Counted from the stretch's first letter, positions 1 through 6,065 are shown. The stretch is DNA of 10,042 nt from an uncultured Corynebacterium sp. (GCF_902489365.1 NZ_CABTZR010000077.1:1-10042); one strand, 5' to 3'. A program made the numbers and translations. The notes: generated by a model from the letters alone, not told the origin.

Positions 1-29
1 AGCGCGCTACCAAGCTGCGCCATATCCCG
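1..29 (-). tRNA. tRNA-Pro, 5' part only (cut by the window edge)
   Basis: Read on the minus strand from 29 to 1, this is the acceptor 5' strand and D-arm of a tRNA. The acceptor strand is CGGGATA, followed by T8. The D-stem GCGC pairs with a later GCGC, with A14, the GG of the D-loop and A21 in their conserved places. A C at position 1 with this D-arm is typical of bacterial tRNA-Pro; initiator tRNA also starts with C but has a different stem. The anticodon lies outside the window, so the codon specificity cannot be read. Confidence 0.85.
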
Positions 30-56
30 GTGTCTCGCTCTAAGCGGTACCGGATT

Positions 57-86
57 ACTGTAACGCACCCTGGCCTGAAAGGACAA
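57..86 (-). promoter_or_regulatory. likely promoter of the tRNA-Pro gene
   Basis: On the minus strand, TTGTCC (86-81) and TACAGT (62-57) are separated by 18 bases. The second hexamer fits the corynebacterial -10 pattern TAnAnT. The expected transcript start, near position 50, lies about 20 bases before the mature tRNA 5' end. The promoter sits between the tRNA and the metallophosphoesterase stop codon. Confidence 0.45.
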
Positions 87-110
87 AACGGCAGCGTGGA
101 GGGGGTATCC

Positions 111-1025
111 CTAGGCGGCCTTCTCGGTGATGCGTAGCAGCGTCGCAGACGGGCGGCAGAACACGCGGAAGGGAACGAACTTCGAAGTGCCTAGGCCGTT
201 GGAGATGTGCATGTACATAGGGCCGAACTTGTGTAGGCCCTCCGCGCGAACGCGGTCGATGCCGCAATTGGTCACGATGGAGCGCGAACCCGCCACCTTG
301 AAAGGCAGGCAGAGCTGGCCGCCGTGCGTGTGCCCGGACAGGGACAGCTGGTAGCCGTCGGCCGCGAACTTCTCCAGGACGCGGGGTTCCGGGGAATGTA
401 GCAGTGCCAGGGAAAGGTCGGCGTCCTCGTTCGGGGCGCCGGCGATTTCGGAGTAGTCATCTAAGTCGTGGTGTGGGTCGTCCACGCCGGCGGCAGCGAG
501 GCGCACGTCGCCTACCTTGAACTCCACGCGGGCCTGGTTGGCGTCGTGCCAGCCGTGTTCCACGAATGCCGCGCGCATGCCCTTCCACGGCAGGTTCACG
601 TAGGAGGGTTCGTTCTTTTTCCCAATCAGGTAGTTGAAGGGGTTCGGGATACGCGGCGCCCAGTAGTCGTTGGTGCCAAAACAGAACATCCCCGGGCGGC
701 TCAGCAGTGGACCCAAGGCGCGGAGGACCTCGGGGACTGCGCGCTCATCGGAGAGATTGTCACCGGTGTTGATCACCAAGTGTGGGTCAAGGGCGTCGAG
801 GCCCGAGACCCACTCGATTTTGGCTCGTTGGCCCGGGATCATGTGGAGGTCGGACACGTGCAGGATACGGAACTCGGACTCCTCGCGCAGCGTACCGGGC
901 TCCAGTAGCGGCAGGGTGTACTCCTTGAGCTCAAACTTGGTGAGCTCTGAGTGCGCCCACGCGGCAACACCTAGGCCGGCGGCGGCGAGTCCGCCAAGAA
1001 CAGGGAAAATCTTCACCTTCACCAC
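111..1025 (-). CDS. membrane-anchored metallophosphoesterase (YkuE-like)
   Basis: This 304-residue protein belongs to the calcineurin-like metallophosphoesterase superfamily. The metal-binding motifs appear in order: SDLH (D59, H61), TGDN (D89), TNDY (N119) where many relatives have GNH, LLHSPEP (H210) and GHTHGGQ (H232, H234). Residues 5-24 are hydrophobic with no clear cleavage site, so they probably anchor the enzyme with its active site outside the membrane. Relatives hydrolyse phosphodiesters or phospholipid headgroups, but the substrate cannot be told from sequence. Several GTG codons could start it. The one at 1025 gives the longest frame. The GTG at 1016 lies seven bases after a TAGTGT hexamer and may be the leaderless start, removing three residues. 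A metallophosphoesterase next to ponA2 is also found in mycobacteria (recalled), which hints at an envelope role. Confidence 0.88.
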   Translation of the reverse strand: MVKVKIFPVLGGLAAAGLGVAAWAHSELTKFELKEYTLPLLEPGTLREESEFRILHVSDLHMIPGQRAKIEWVSGLDALDPHLVINTGDNLSDERAVPEVLRALGPLLSRPGMFCFGTNDYWAPRIPNPFNYLIGKKNEPSYVNLPWKGMRAAFVEHGWHDANQARVEFKVGDVRLAAAGVDDPHHDLDDYSEIAGAPNEDADLSLALLHSPEPRVLEKFAADGYQLSLSGHTHGGQLCLPFKVAGSRSIVTNCGIDRVRAEGLHKFGPMYMHISNGLGTSKFVPFRVFCRPSATLLRITEKAA

Positions 1026-1029
1026 ACTA
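1024..1029 (-). promoter_or_regulatory. possible -10 element (TAGTGT) of the metallophosphoesterase gene
   Basis: TAGTGT on the minus strand is followed by exactly seven bases and then the in-frame GTG at 1016. This is the spacing expected if transcription starts on the start codon. The hexamer keeps T1, A2 and T6 but not A4 of TAnAnT. No convincing -35 is seen, and the region overlaps the promoter of the divergent yqeY-like gene. Confidence 0.35.
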
Positions 1030-1044
1030 CCTGGCCGGCAGGCG

Positions 1045-1050
1045 TAGATT
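1045..1050 (+). promoter_or_regulatory. -10 element (TAGATT) of the yqeY-like gene, leaderless
   Basis: TAGATT matches TAnAnT fully and is followed by seven bases and then ATG at 1058. The G-rich stretch GAAGGG ends only one base before the ATG, too close for a Shine-Dalgarno sequence, so a transcript starting at the A of the ATG is the simplest reading. The expected -35 area shows no good match and lies over the start of the divergent metallophosphoesterase gene. Confidence 0.6.
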
Positions 1051-1057
1051 GAAGGGC

Positions 1058-1522
1058 ATGAGTGAGTTGAAAGAAACTATCCGTGCTGACCTCAAGACCT
1101 CGATGAAGGCCAAGGACAAGGCTCGTACGAGTGCCATCCGCTCTCTGCTGTCTGCAATCCAGGCGGAGGAAACTACTGGTTCCCGCCATGAGATCACCGA
1201 TGAGGACATCCTCAAGGTCATCGCTCGTGAGATTAAGAAGCGCCGCGAGTCTGCAGAGGTCTACGCGGAAAACGGCCGCCCCGAGTTGGCGGAGGCAGAG
1301 CTTGTCGACGTCCCCTTCTTCGAGGCCTACCAGCCGGAGCAGCTTGACGACGACGCCCTGAACTCCCTCGTCGCTGAATCCATCGCCGAGGTTGAGAAGG
1401 ACTCCGGCGAGCCGGTGACCATCAAGCAGATGGGCAACGTGATGAAGTTGGCCACCGCCAAGGCTGCCGGCCGCGCCGACGGTAAGCGCCTGTCCACCGC
1501 GGTCAAGGCCGCCCTCAACTAG
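1058..1522 (+). CDS. GatB/YqeY domain-containing protein
   Basis: This 154-residue soluble protein begins MSELKETIRADLK and fits the YqeY family in length and layout. The N-terminal half is helical and charged, with K-rich AMKAKDK-like and SAIRSLLSAIQ segments. The C-terminal part, with GNVMK and GRADGK motifs (about residues 126-145), resembles the tail domain of the GatB subunit of the tRNA amidotransferase. YqeY proteins may assist tRNA-dependent amidation, but their role is poorly defined. An upstream TTG (1049) in frame would lengthen the protein by three residues. I prefer ATG 1058 because it follows a -10 hexamer at the leaderless distance. The gene lies between ponA and the metallophosphoesterase gene, which are neighbours in M. 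tuberculosis (recalled), and runs against both. Confidence 0.88.
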   Translation: MSELKETIRADLKTSMKAKDKARTSAIRSLLSAIQAEETTGSRHEITDEDILKVIAREIKKRRESAEVYAENGRPELAEAELVDVPFFEAYQPEQLDDDALNSLVAESIAEVEKDSGEPVTIKQMGNVMKLATAKAAGRADGKRLSTAVKAALN

Positions 1523-1523
1523 T

Positions 1524-1547
1524 GTGCTAGCGCAGGAGCGCTAGCAC
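1524..1547 (+). terminator. perfect hairpin after the yqeY-like gene
   Basis: Two 10-base arms, GTGCTAGCGC and its exact complement, surround the loop AGGA and begin right after the TAG stop. The next bases are CCCC rather than a T-run. T-tracts appear only 30 or more bases downstream, so it may act as an mRNA 3' stem or a weak terminator rather than a classic intrinsic one. Confidence 0.6.
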
Positions 1548-1550
1548 CCC

Positions 1551-1619
1551 ACGCTGTAGCTCCTCTTCACGCTTAGCTCGTTTTATGCTCTAGCTCGTTT
1601 TACGCTCCAGCTCGTTTTT
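1551..1619. repeat. degenerate tandem repeat, about 16-18 bp units
   Basis: Four consecutive units start at 1551, 1569, 1585 and 1602. They follow the scheme A(C/T)GCT-N(1-2)-AGCTCGTTTT; the first unit is diverged at its end. A partial fifth unit (ACGCTTTAGC) begins at 1620 and runs into the following hairpin. The T-tracts at the unit ends read as T on the plus strand, so they could help end yqeY transcription. The repeat fills the gap between two convergent genes. Confidence 0.75.
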
Positions 1620-1621
1620 AC

Positions 1622-1646
1622 GCTTTAGCGCGCTCAGCGCTAAAGC
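1622..1646 (-). terminator. perfect hairpin spanning the ponA stop codon
   Basis: The arms GCTTTAGCGC (1622-1631) and GCGCTAAAGC (1637-1646) pair perfectly across a 5-base loop. The right arm contains the last ponA codons and its stop. On the minus strand it is followed by A-rich sequence, not a T-run, so it is not a textbook intrinsic terminator. It could stabilise the ponA mRNA 3' end. Confidence 0.5.
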
Positions 1647-4075
1647 CCGAAGAAATCCCGCACGTCGTTCGTCAGACGGTCGACATCCTCTTGGGAGAAC
1701 AGCGGGTCGGACTGAGTAGCCGGCTGGCCATTGTCCGCGCCACCGCCGTTGCCGCTCGGCGCCGACGGGGTGTAGTAGCTGGAGTCTGAGGCGGCGGAGT
1801 TCGTTGAGTCGCCAGCGGAGCCGTCGGAAAGCTGCAGCGTTACCTCCGCGCCCTTCTTGGTGCCGGATGCGCCGGTGATGACACGAACCACCTTGCCGTA
1901 GCCCACGCCGGGCGCGGGCACCTCGGTGGTTTTAACCACGTAGCCAGCCTTCTCTAGAGCGGAGCGGGCTTGGCTTTCGGACTTGCCCTTCAGCCCGTCG
2001 ATAAGCGGCGATACCGTGCCCGAATCATAAGCGCGGTCGTAGTCCGGCACCGTTCCCTTCAGTGCATCGGGAACGCGCGCAGCCATGGTGTAGAACGTCG
2101 ATGCGGGCTCCTTGCCACCGAAGAGGTTGCCGTTGGCGCACTGGCGTACAGGCCCGGTGCACAGCGGGCTCGTGGTGGTGCCGTCATTGTAGATGTACGG
2201 TGCGGCAGCAACCTCAGAGTTGAAGCCGAGGAATGCCGAGGACTGGTTGGACTCCGTGGTACCGGTCTTGGCGGCGGCCTTGCCGCTGAAGCCCGCAGCA
2301 CGCGCAGAATCGGCCGCCGTGCCCTTTTCAGTATCGGCGGTCATGTTGTTTTCCAGCGCCTTGGCCACCTCTTTGCCCACCGCGCGTTCGCACGGGGTGT
2401 GCTTGAGGTACACCTCGTTACCGTGGGAGTCCGTGACCTCCTCGATGGGGTTCGGCTCGCACCACATGCCTTCCGACGCCACCGTCGCGCCCACGTTGGA
2501 GAGTTCAAGCGCGTTCACCGCCGTCGGGCCGAGCGTGAAGGAGCCCAGGTTGGAGTCCTTAATGTGGTCGGCGATGGAGGATTCGCCGTCGTAGCTACCG
2601 GGCTCCTCGTAGGAGCGCAGGCCGAGCTTCACGGCGATATCGACGATGCGCTCGACGCCAAGCTGCTCGGTGAGTTGGATGAAGGGGGTGTTGGGGGAGT
2701 AGGCGAGAGTGTCCTGCATGGTCATCGTGGAGCCGTAGCTGCCGGCGTTTTCCACGCAGTACTTGTTGGGTGGGCAGTTCTCAGCGCCGCCGAAGCCTAG
2801 CCCTTCCGCCTCGTAGCGCTTGGGCACTGCCAGTTTGTCTTTGATGCCGTAGCCCGATTCCAAGGCGGCCGCGGCGGTAAAGAGCTTGAACACGGAGCCG
2901 GCGCCGTTGCCCACCAGCGAATTGGGCTGGGGCAGGAGGGTTTCGTTGTTGGCAAGGTCGAGCCCGTAGGTGCGCGAGGACACCATGGCGAGGACCTTGC
3001 GGGAATCAGTGCCCGGCTTGATCACGTTCATGACTTCCGCTACGCCCTCGGTATCCGGGGCGGTGTGGCTGCGTACTGCGTTGAGAGCTTGGTCCTGGAC
3101 GTCGGGGTCAAGGGTGGTTTTCACGGTCAGGCCACCGCGTGCGAGATGCTCGCGGTCGATGCCCTTATCGGCGAGGTAGTCCGTCACGTAGTCGCAGAAG
3201 AAACCGCGATCACCCGCGCCGATGCAGCCATTGGGCAGCGTGGCGGGGCTATCCAACACGCCGAGGGGCTCTTGGGCATAGGCATCGGCGTCCTCCTGGG
3301 ATAGGGAGCCAGTGTCGACCATAGCTTGGAGCACCACATTGCGGCGTTCGAGCACGCCTTCCTCGTTGGTGTAAGGATTGAGATACTCCGAGGATTGCAC
3401 CATGCCGGCGAGCATCGCTGCCTGTGGCACGGTGAGGTGTGCGGCATCGGAGCCGAAATAGGTGCGGGCGGCGGCCTCGATACCGTAGGAGTGGTTGCCA
3501 AAGGGCACGAGGTTGAGATAGTTGGTGAGGATCTCATCCTTGGAAAGCTTGGCGTCGATATCCGTCGCCATGCGCATCTCGCGCAGCTTGCGGGCTATGG
3601 ATTGCTCGGTTGCGGCTTGCCGTTCTTCATCCGTGGTGGCATTGACGAGGAGGAGATAGTTCTTCACGTACTGCTGATCCAGCGTGGACGCGCCCTGGGA
3701 GACGCCGCCCGCGGCCAAGTTGGTCCACAAAGCGCGGACGTTGCCCTGCAGATCGACGCCTTCGTGCTCATAGAAGCGGCGGTCCTCGATGGCCACGACT
3801 GCCTGCTTCATAGCGTCGGAGATCTCATCCGGCTGTACCGGATGGCGGCGCTGTTCGTAGATGTAGGCAAGGGGGTTGCCCTTGGCGTCCAAGATGGTGC
3901 TCACGCCGGGGGTATCCCCGCTGGTGAGATCCTGGATGTCCGATTGCATCGTTTCATTCGTTCTGGCCACGGCAACGCCACTGACGCCGGCGATGGGGGC
4001 GATGGCTAGCGCGATGAGGATGCCGACCAGTGCTGTGGACAGGACGAGCTTTCCCAGGGATTTGATGACAGTCAC
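1640..4075 (-). CDS. ponA: bifunctional penicillin-binding protein (PonA2-type, with PASTA domain)
   Basis: This class A penicillin-binding protein polymerises glycan strands and cross-links peptidoglycan on the outer face of the membrane. With 811 residues it matches the length of mycobacterial PonA2. After a short cytoplasmic end and a membrane anchor (about 7-33) comes the GT51 glycosyltransferase domain, with EDRRFYEHEG (catalytic E97), GASTLDQQYVKN (about 129-140) and FGNHSYGIEAAA. The transpeptidase domain has SVFK (S394, K397), SPN (S460, N462) and KTGT (603-606). One PASTA repeat (about 685-751) and a Ser/Gly-rich tail follow. Eight cysteines fall in four close pairs (284/294, 434/440, 539/562, 639/646), probably disulfides, as I recall for PonA2. 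I chose GTG 4075 because it lies seven bases after TAGTGT; GTG 4084 would add three residues but has no Shine-Dalgarno sequence. Confidence 0.95.
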   Translation of the reverse strand: MTVIKSLGKLVLSTALVGILIALAIAPIAGVSGVAVARTNETMQSDIQDLTSGDTPGVSTILDAKGNPLAYIYEQRRHPVQPDEISDAMKQAVVAIEDRRFYEHEGVDLQGNVRALWTNLAAGGVSQGASTLDQQYVKNYLLLVNATTDEERQAATEQSIARKLREMRMATDIDAKLSKDEILTNYLNLVPFGNHSYGIEAAARTYFGSDAAHLTVPQAAMLAGMVQSSEYLNPYTNEEGVLERRNVVLQAMVDTGSLSQEDADAYAQEPLGVLDSPATLPNGCIGAGDRGFFCDYVTDYLADKGIDREHLARGGLTVKTTLDPDVQDQALNAVRSHTAPDTEGVAEVMNVIKPGTDSRKVLAMVSSRTYGLDLANNETLLPQPNSLVGNGAGSVFKLFTAAAALESGYGIKDKLAVPKRYEAEGLGFGGAENCPPNKYCVENAGSYGSTMTMQDTLAYSPNTPFIQLTEQLGVERIVDIAVKLGLRSYEEPGSYDGESSIADHIKDSNLGSFTLGPTAVNALELSNVGATVASEGMWCEPNPIEEVTDSHGNEVYLKHTPCERAVGKEVAKALENNMTADTEKGTAADSARAAGFSGKAAAKTGTTESNQSSAFLGFNSEVAAAPYIYNDGTTTSPLCTGPVRQCANGNLFGGKEPASTFYTMAARVPDALKGTVPDYDRAYDSGTVSPLIDGLKGKSESQARSALEKAGYVVKTTEVPAPGVGYGKVVRVITGASGTKKGAEVTLQLSDGSAGDSTNSAASDSSYYTPSAPSGNGGGADNGQPATQSDPLFSQEDVDRLTNDVRDFFGL

Positions 4076-4082
4076 CCTCCAC

Positions 4083-4088
4083 ACACTA
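4083..4088 (-). promoter_or_regulatory. possible -10 element (TAGTGT) of ponA
   Basis: TAGTGT on the minus strand is followed by GTGGAGG (seven bases) and then the GTG at 4075. The same hexamer and spacing occur before the metallophosphoesterase gene. The GGAGG directly touches the start codon and so is unlikely to serve as its ribosome-binding site. The hexamer forms part of the palindrome CACTAGTG (4084-4091). No good -35 is seen at 16-18 bases. Confidence 0.35.
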
Positions 4089-4091
4089 GTG

Positions 4092-4124
4092 CTTTAGGGC
4101 GACAACCGGGAGACCCCCCTAAAG
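4092..4124. repeat. inverted repeat CTTTAGGG / CCCTAAAG
   Basis: Two perfectly complementary 8-base arms (4092-4099 and 4117-4124) lie 17 bases apart between the divergent ponA and whcA genes. Arm centres are 25 bp apart, a little over two helical turns, which would suit a pair of sites for one regulator or a single looped site. It lies just upstream of the proposed ponA -10. Confidence 0.5.
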
Positions 4125-4140
4125 TGTGACCTGTTAGACA
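4125..4140 (+). promoter_or_regulatory. possible GlxR (cAMP receptor) site in the ponA-whcA region
   Basis: The 16-mer begins with the full half-site TGTGA and ends in AGACA. It matches 9 of the 12 fixed positions of the known GlxR consensus TGTGANNTANNTCACA. Its right half overlaps the 18-bp near-palindrome that follows. A second TGTGA occurs at 4153-4157, 28 bp downstream, also with a poor partner half. Confidence 0.3.
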
Positions 4141-4153
4141 GGTATACCGGTCT
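4136..4153. promoter_or_regulatory. 18-bp near-palindrome, likely operator
   Basis: AGACAGGTA followed by TACCGGTCT is symmetrical at 8 of 9 base pairs, with a GGTATACC core. It lies upstream of the proposed whcA -10 (4178-4183), in the place where an activator or repressor would act, and it could also affect the divergent ponA. I do not recognise the motif as the site of a known corynebacterial regulator. Confidence 0.5.
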
Positions 4154-4177
4154 GTGAATAGACTTACCAATGGTACA

Positions 4178-4183
4178 TAATAT
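4178..4183 (+). promoter_or_regulatory. possible -10 element of whcA
   Basis: TAATAT lies in an unusually AT-rich patch (TACATAATATT) of an otherwise GC-rich region. The overlapping hexamer CATAAT is an alternative. Transcription would start near 4190 and leave a leader of about 63 bases before whcA. No clear -35 is present, which is common in corynebacteria. Confidence 0.4.
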
Positions 4184-4205
4184 TCCGTCGGGTTGAGGGT
4201 TATTC

Positions 4206-4250
4206 ATGATCTTCCACTACGACGGGGGGAACTTGGAAGGAGTTACCTAG
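4206..4250 (+). CDS. candidate 14-residue leader ORF ahead of whcA
   Basis: A short frame, MIFHYDGGNLEGVT, starts at ATG 4206. A Shine-Dalgarno-like GAGGG lies at 4195-4199, with six bases between. It stops two bases before the whcA ATG. Its last codons contain the whcA Shine-Dalgarno sequence, so its translation would affect ribosome access to whcA. A frame this short can occur by chance, and I know of no relatives. Confidence 0.3.
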   Translation: MIFHYDGGNLEGVT

Positions 4251-4252
4251 CC

Positions 4253-4588
4253 ATGGCAGTCAGTGTCAAAGGTGCAGGACGGTCCGCAATGGTAAAGAAT
4301 GCCTCGTTAACCTCCGAGCGTGGTGAGTGGGTTACCCAAGCCAAGTGCCGCAACGGTGACCCCGATGCGCTTTTCGTGCGAGGGGCAGAGCAGCGTAAGG
4401 CTGCGGTGATTTGCCGTCACTGCCCAGTGCTGAACGAGTGTCGCGCGGATGCCCTTGATAACCGCGTGGAGTTTGGTGTGTGGGGCGGCCTCACGGAGCG
4501 CCAGCGCCGCGCCCTTCTGCGCAAGAATCCGCACATCACCAGCTGGGCGCATTACCTTGCTGAGGGTGGCGAACTCATCGGTATTTAG
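4253..4588 (+). CDS. whcA: WhiB-family Fe-S regulator, WhcA/WhiB4 type
   Basis: This 111-residue WhiB-like protein has the four cysteine ligands of the Fe-S cluster: C32, C54, C57 and C63, spaced CX21CX2CX5C. The GVWGG turn (75-79) and a basic C-terminal stretch (ERQRRALLRK) for DNA contact follow. The segment from RGEWVTQAKCRNGDPDALF onward closely resembles WhcA of C. glutamicum. Members of this type sense oxidants through their cluster and regulate oxidative-stress genes, often as repressors. Divergence from ponA matches the whiB4-ponA2 arrangement. I chose ATG 4253 because AAGGAG (4237-4242) lies ten bases before it; an ATG at 4289 would shorten the variable N-terminus. Upstream GTG starts would run through the leader and are less likely. 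Confidence 0.93.
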   Translation: MAVSVKGAGRSAMVKNASLTSERGEWVTQAKCRNGDPDALFVRGAEQRKAAVICRHCPVLNECRADALDNRVEFGVWGGLTERQRRALLRKNPHITSWAHYLAEGGELIGI

Positions 4589-4594
4589 TAGCAT
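4589..4594 (+). promoter_or_regulatory. possible internal -10 (TAGCAT) before the DUF4177-like gene
   Basis: TAGCAT begins one base after the whcA stop and is followed by seven bases and then ATG 4602. The gene has no Shine-Dalgarno sequence, so either a leaderless transcript or coupling to whcA translation must start it. The hexamer fits TAnnnT but not the A at position four. Confidence 0.35.
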
Positions 4595-4601
4595 TGGGCC
4601 C

Positions 4602-4763
4602 ATGACTAAATGGGAATATGCAACCGCGCCGGTTCTTACACACGCGACGAAACAAATCCTCGATTCCTGGGGTGAGGACGGCTGGGAGCTCGTCACTATC
4701 ACCCCGGGCATGAACCCGGAGAATGTCGTCGCCTATTTCAAGCGCCCTCTGGAGGAGTCCTAA
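4602..4763 (+). CDS. small DUF4177-like protein
   Basis: A 53-residue protein beginning MTKWEYATAP and containing the segment GEDGWELVTI, which is typical of DUF4177 proteins (a tyrosine- and tryptophan-rich start, then LNxxGxxGWELV). No catalytic motif, signal peptide or membrane segment is visible, and the family function is unknown. It lies 13 bases after whcA, and its TAA overlaps the ATG of the next gene by one base, so it is probably co-transcribed and translationally coupled. From memory, M. tuberculosis has a similar small gene (Rv3678A) beside its RidA-like gene, which supports a real gene rather than a chance frame. I chose ATG 4602 because the longer upstream frame would overlap whcA. 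Confidence 0.8.
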   Translation: MTKWEYATAPVLTHATKQILDSWGEDGWELVTITPGMNPENVVAYFKRPLEES

Positions 4764-5221
4764 TGGGCGCCCTCGCACGCCTGGAAGAACTCGGCGTCGA
4801 GCTTCCTTCTGTCGCGGCCCCTCTCGCGTCCTATATCCCGGCCATCCAGGTAGGAAACCAGGTATGGACCTCCGGTCAGCTGCCCGTCGTAGGCGGCGAA
4901 TTGCCTGCTACCGGCAAGGTTGGCGCAGAAGTGGACCTCGAGAAGGCGCAGGAGCTGGCGCGCACGGCCGCGCTCAACGCGTTGGCTGCTATCGATGGCC
5001 TCGTGGGCCTCGACCGTGTCACCCGCGTGGTGAAGGTGGTGGGCTTCGTCGCCTCGGCTCCATCCTTTACGGATCAGGCCGCGGTTATCAACGGCGCCTC
5101 GAACTTCCTCGGGGAGGTCTTTGGTGATGCCGGTGTTCACGCGCGTTCTGCAGTGGGGGTAGCGGTCCTGCCGAAGGATTCCCCCGTTGAGATCGAAGTT
5201 ATCGTAGAAATCGCTGAGTAA
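4763..5221 (+). CDS. RidA/YjgF/UK114-family protein
   Basis: This 152-residue protein is of the RidA fold. RidA enzymes hydrolyse reactive enamine/imine intermediates made by PLP enzymes and so prevent damage to other enzymes. Recognisable parts are VWTSGQLPV (34-42), the helix around ARTAALNALAAIDG (66-79) and HARSAVGVAVLPKDSPVEIE (126-145). The arginine that binds the substrate carboxylate (E. coli RidA R105) is present as R128, and the acidic residue equivalent to E120 as E143. It has an extra N-terminal stretch compared with E. coli RidA (128 residues), as in the longer actinobacterial subgroup. GGAGG (4751-4755) precedes the ATG by seven bases. Whether it has deaminase activity cannot be settled from sequence. 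Confidence 0.88.
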   Translation: MGALARLEELGVELPSVAAPLASYIPAIQVGNQVWTSGQLPVVGGELPATGKVGAEVDLEKAQELARTAALNALAAIDGLVGLDRVTRVVKVVGFVASAPSFTDQAAVINGASNFLGEVFGDAGVHARSAVGVAVLPKDSPVEIEVIVEIAE

Positions 5222-5226
5222 TCGGA

Positions 5227-5232
5227 TAGGGT
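5227..5232 (+). promoter_or_regulatory. possible internal -10 (TAGGGT) before the metallo-beta-lactamase gene
   Basis: TAGGGT is followed by seven bases and ATG 5240, the same geometry as at several other genes here. AGGG within it lies eight bases before the ATG and could instead act as a Shine-Dalgarno sequence for the co-transcribed gene, so both readings remain open. Confidence 0.35.
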
Positions 5233-5239
5233 TAGAACC

Positions 5240-6052
5240 ATGGAGCATCCTGCATATAGCCAATTGCGTCCCGTGAGCCAGTCCGTCGGTGTCGTGCTGT
5301 GTGATAATCCCAGCTACACCGCCTTGGAAGGCACCAATACGTGGATCATTCGCGCCGGAGAAGATTCCCGCGCCATTGTGGTCGATCCGGGCCCAGAGGA
5401 TGAAGGTCACCTCAACGTTGTGACCGCGAAAGCGGGCGAGGTAGCGCTGATCCTTCTCACTCACCGCCACGATGATCACGCCTCGGGCGCTCAGCGTCTG
5501 CGCCAGCTCACTGGCGCTCCGATTCGCTCGTTCGATCCGAACTACTGCAACGGAGGGGATGCGCTTGTCGACGGCGAAGTGATCACCGTCGACGGCATCA
5601 CCCCGCAACTCGAGGTGGTCCATACCCCTGGCCACACTGCGGATTCCACCTGCTTCTTCGTATGGTCCGAAGAAGCTAAGAACTCCACCCTGGAGGGAAT
5701 TCTGACCGGTGATACCATCGCTGGCCGTCACACCGTGCTCCTGTCTGAGACCGATGGTGACTTGGGTGCCTACCTGAAGACGCTGGACCTTCTCGAAGAG
5801 CGCGGCAAGGATGTAGCACTCTTCCCGGGGCATGGCCCGGACTTGGAGGACACCTCCGCGGTTGCCCGCAAGTACATTGACCGCCGCCACCACCGCTTGG
5901 ATCAGATTAAAGAGGTCCGCGGGCGCCTTGGTGAGGATGTTGACGTTAAGACCCTCGTCGATGAGATGTACGACGACGTCGACCCGGTCCTTCGCCACGC
6001 CGCCGAGCAATCCACACGCACTGCGCTGAAGTACCTCGCGGCTCAGAACTAA
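5240..6052 (+). CDS. metallo-beta-lactamase-fold hydrolase (LACTB2-like)
   Basis: This 270-residue cytoplasmic protein has a complete set of metal ligands: HRHDDH (H75, H77, D79, H80), HTPGHT (H132), GDT (D158) and GHG (H198). A C-terminal stretch rich in RRHHRLDQI and LKYLAAQN fits the winged-helix tail seen in LACTB2-type members, which include nucleases and thioester or lactone hydrolases. The substrate cannot be assigned and it is not a likely antibiotic-resistance beta-lactamase. It lies 18 bases after the RidA-like gene, as the RidA-like/hydrolase pair does in mycobacteria (recalled), and is the last gene of the group before a strong terminator. Confidence 0.9.
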   Translation: MEHPAYSQLRPVSQSVGVVLCDNPSYTALEGTNTWIIRAGEDSRAIVVDPGPEDEGHLNVVTAKAGEVALILLTHRHDDHASGAQRLRQLTGAPIRSFDPNYCNGGDALVDGEVITVDGITPQLEVVHTPGHTADSTCFFVWSEEAKNSTLEGILTGDTIAGRHTVLLSETDGDLGAYLKTLDLLEERGKDVALFPGHGPDLEDTSAVARKYIDRRHHRLDQIKEVRGRLGEDVDVKTLVDEMYDDVDPVLRHAAEQSTRTALKYLAAQN

Positions 6053-6065
6053 AACACCGCATAGG

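Noticed and set aside
1551..1619. CRISPR array
   Set aside because: The units are 16-18 bp, degenerate and directly adjacent, with no spacers of constant length and no cas genes nearby.
1970..2800. Long plus-strand frames inside ponA (also 3326-4009)
   Set aside because: ponA is well supported throughout. These frames have no start signals or domains of their own.
2600..4075. PonA active-site oddity (TLDQQ instead of TITQQ) and its eight cysteines
   Set aside because: As I recall, PonA2-type enzymes have an acidic residue at that place and the same cysteine pairs, so these are family traits rather than novelties.
4190..4252. Riboswitch in the whcA leader
   Set aside because: The leader is only about 60 bases, has no strong stem and no recognisable aptamer features.
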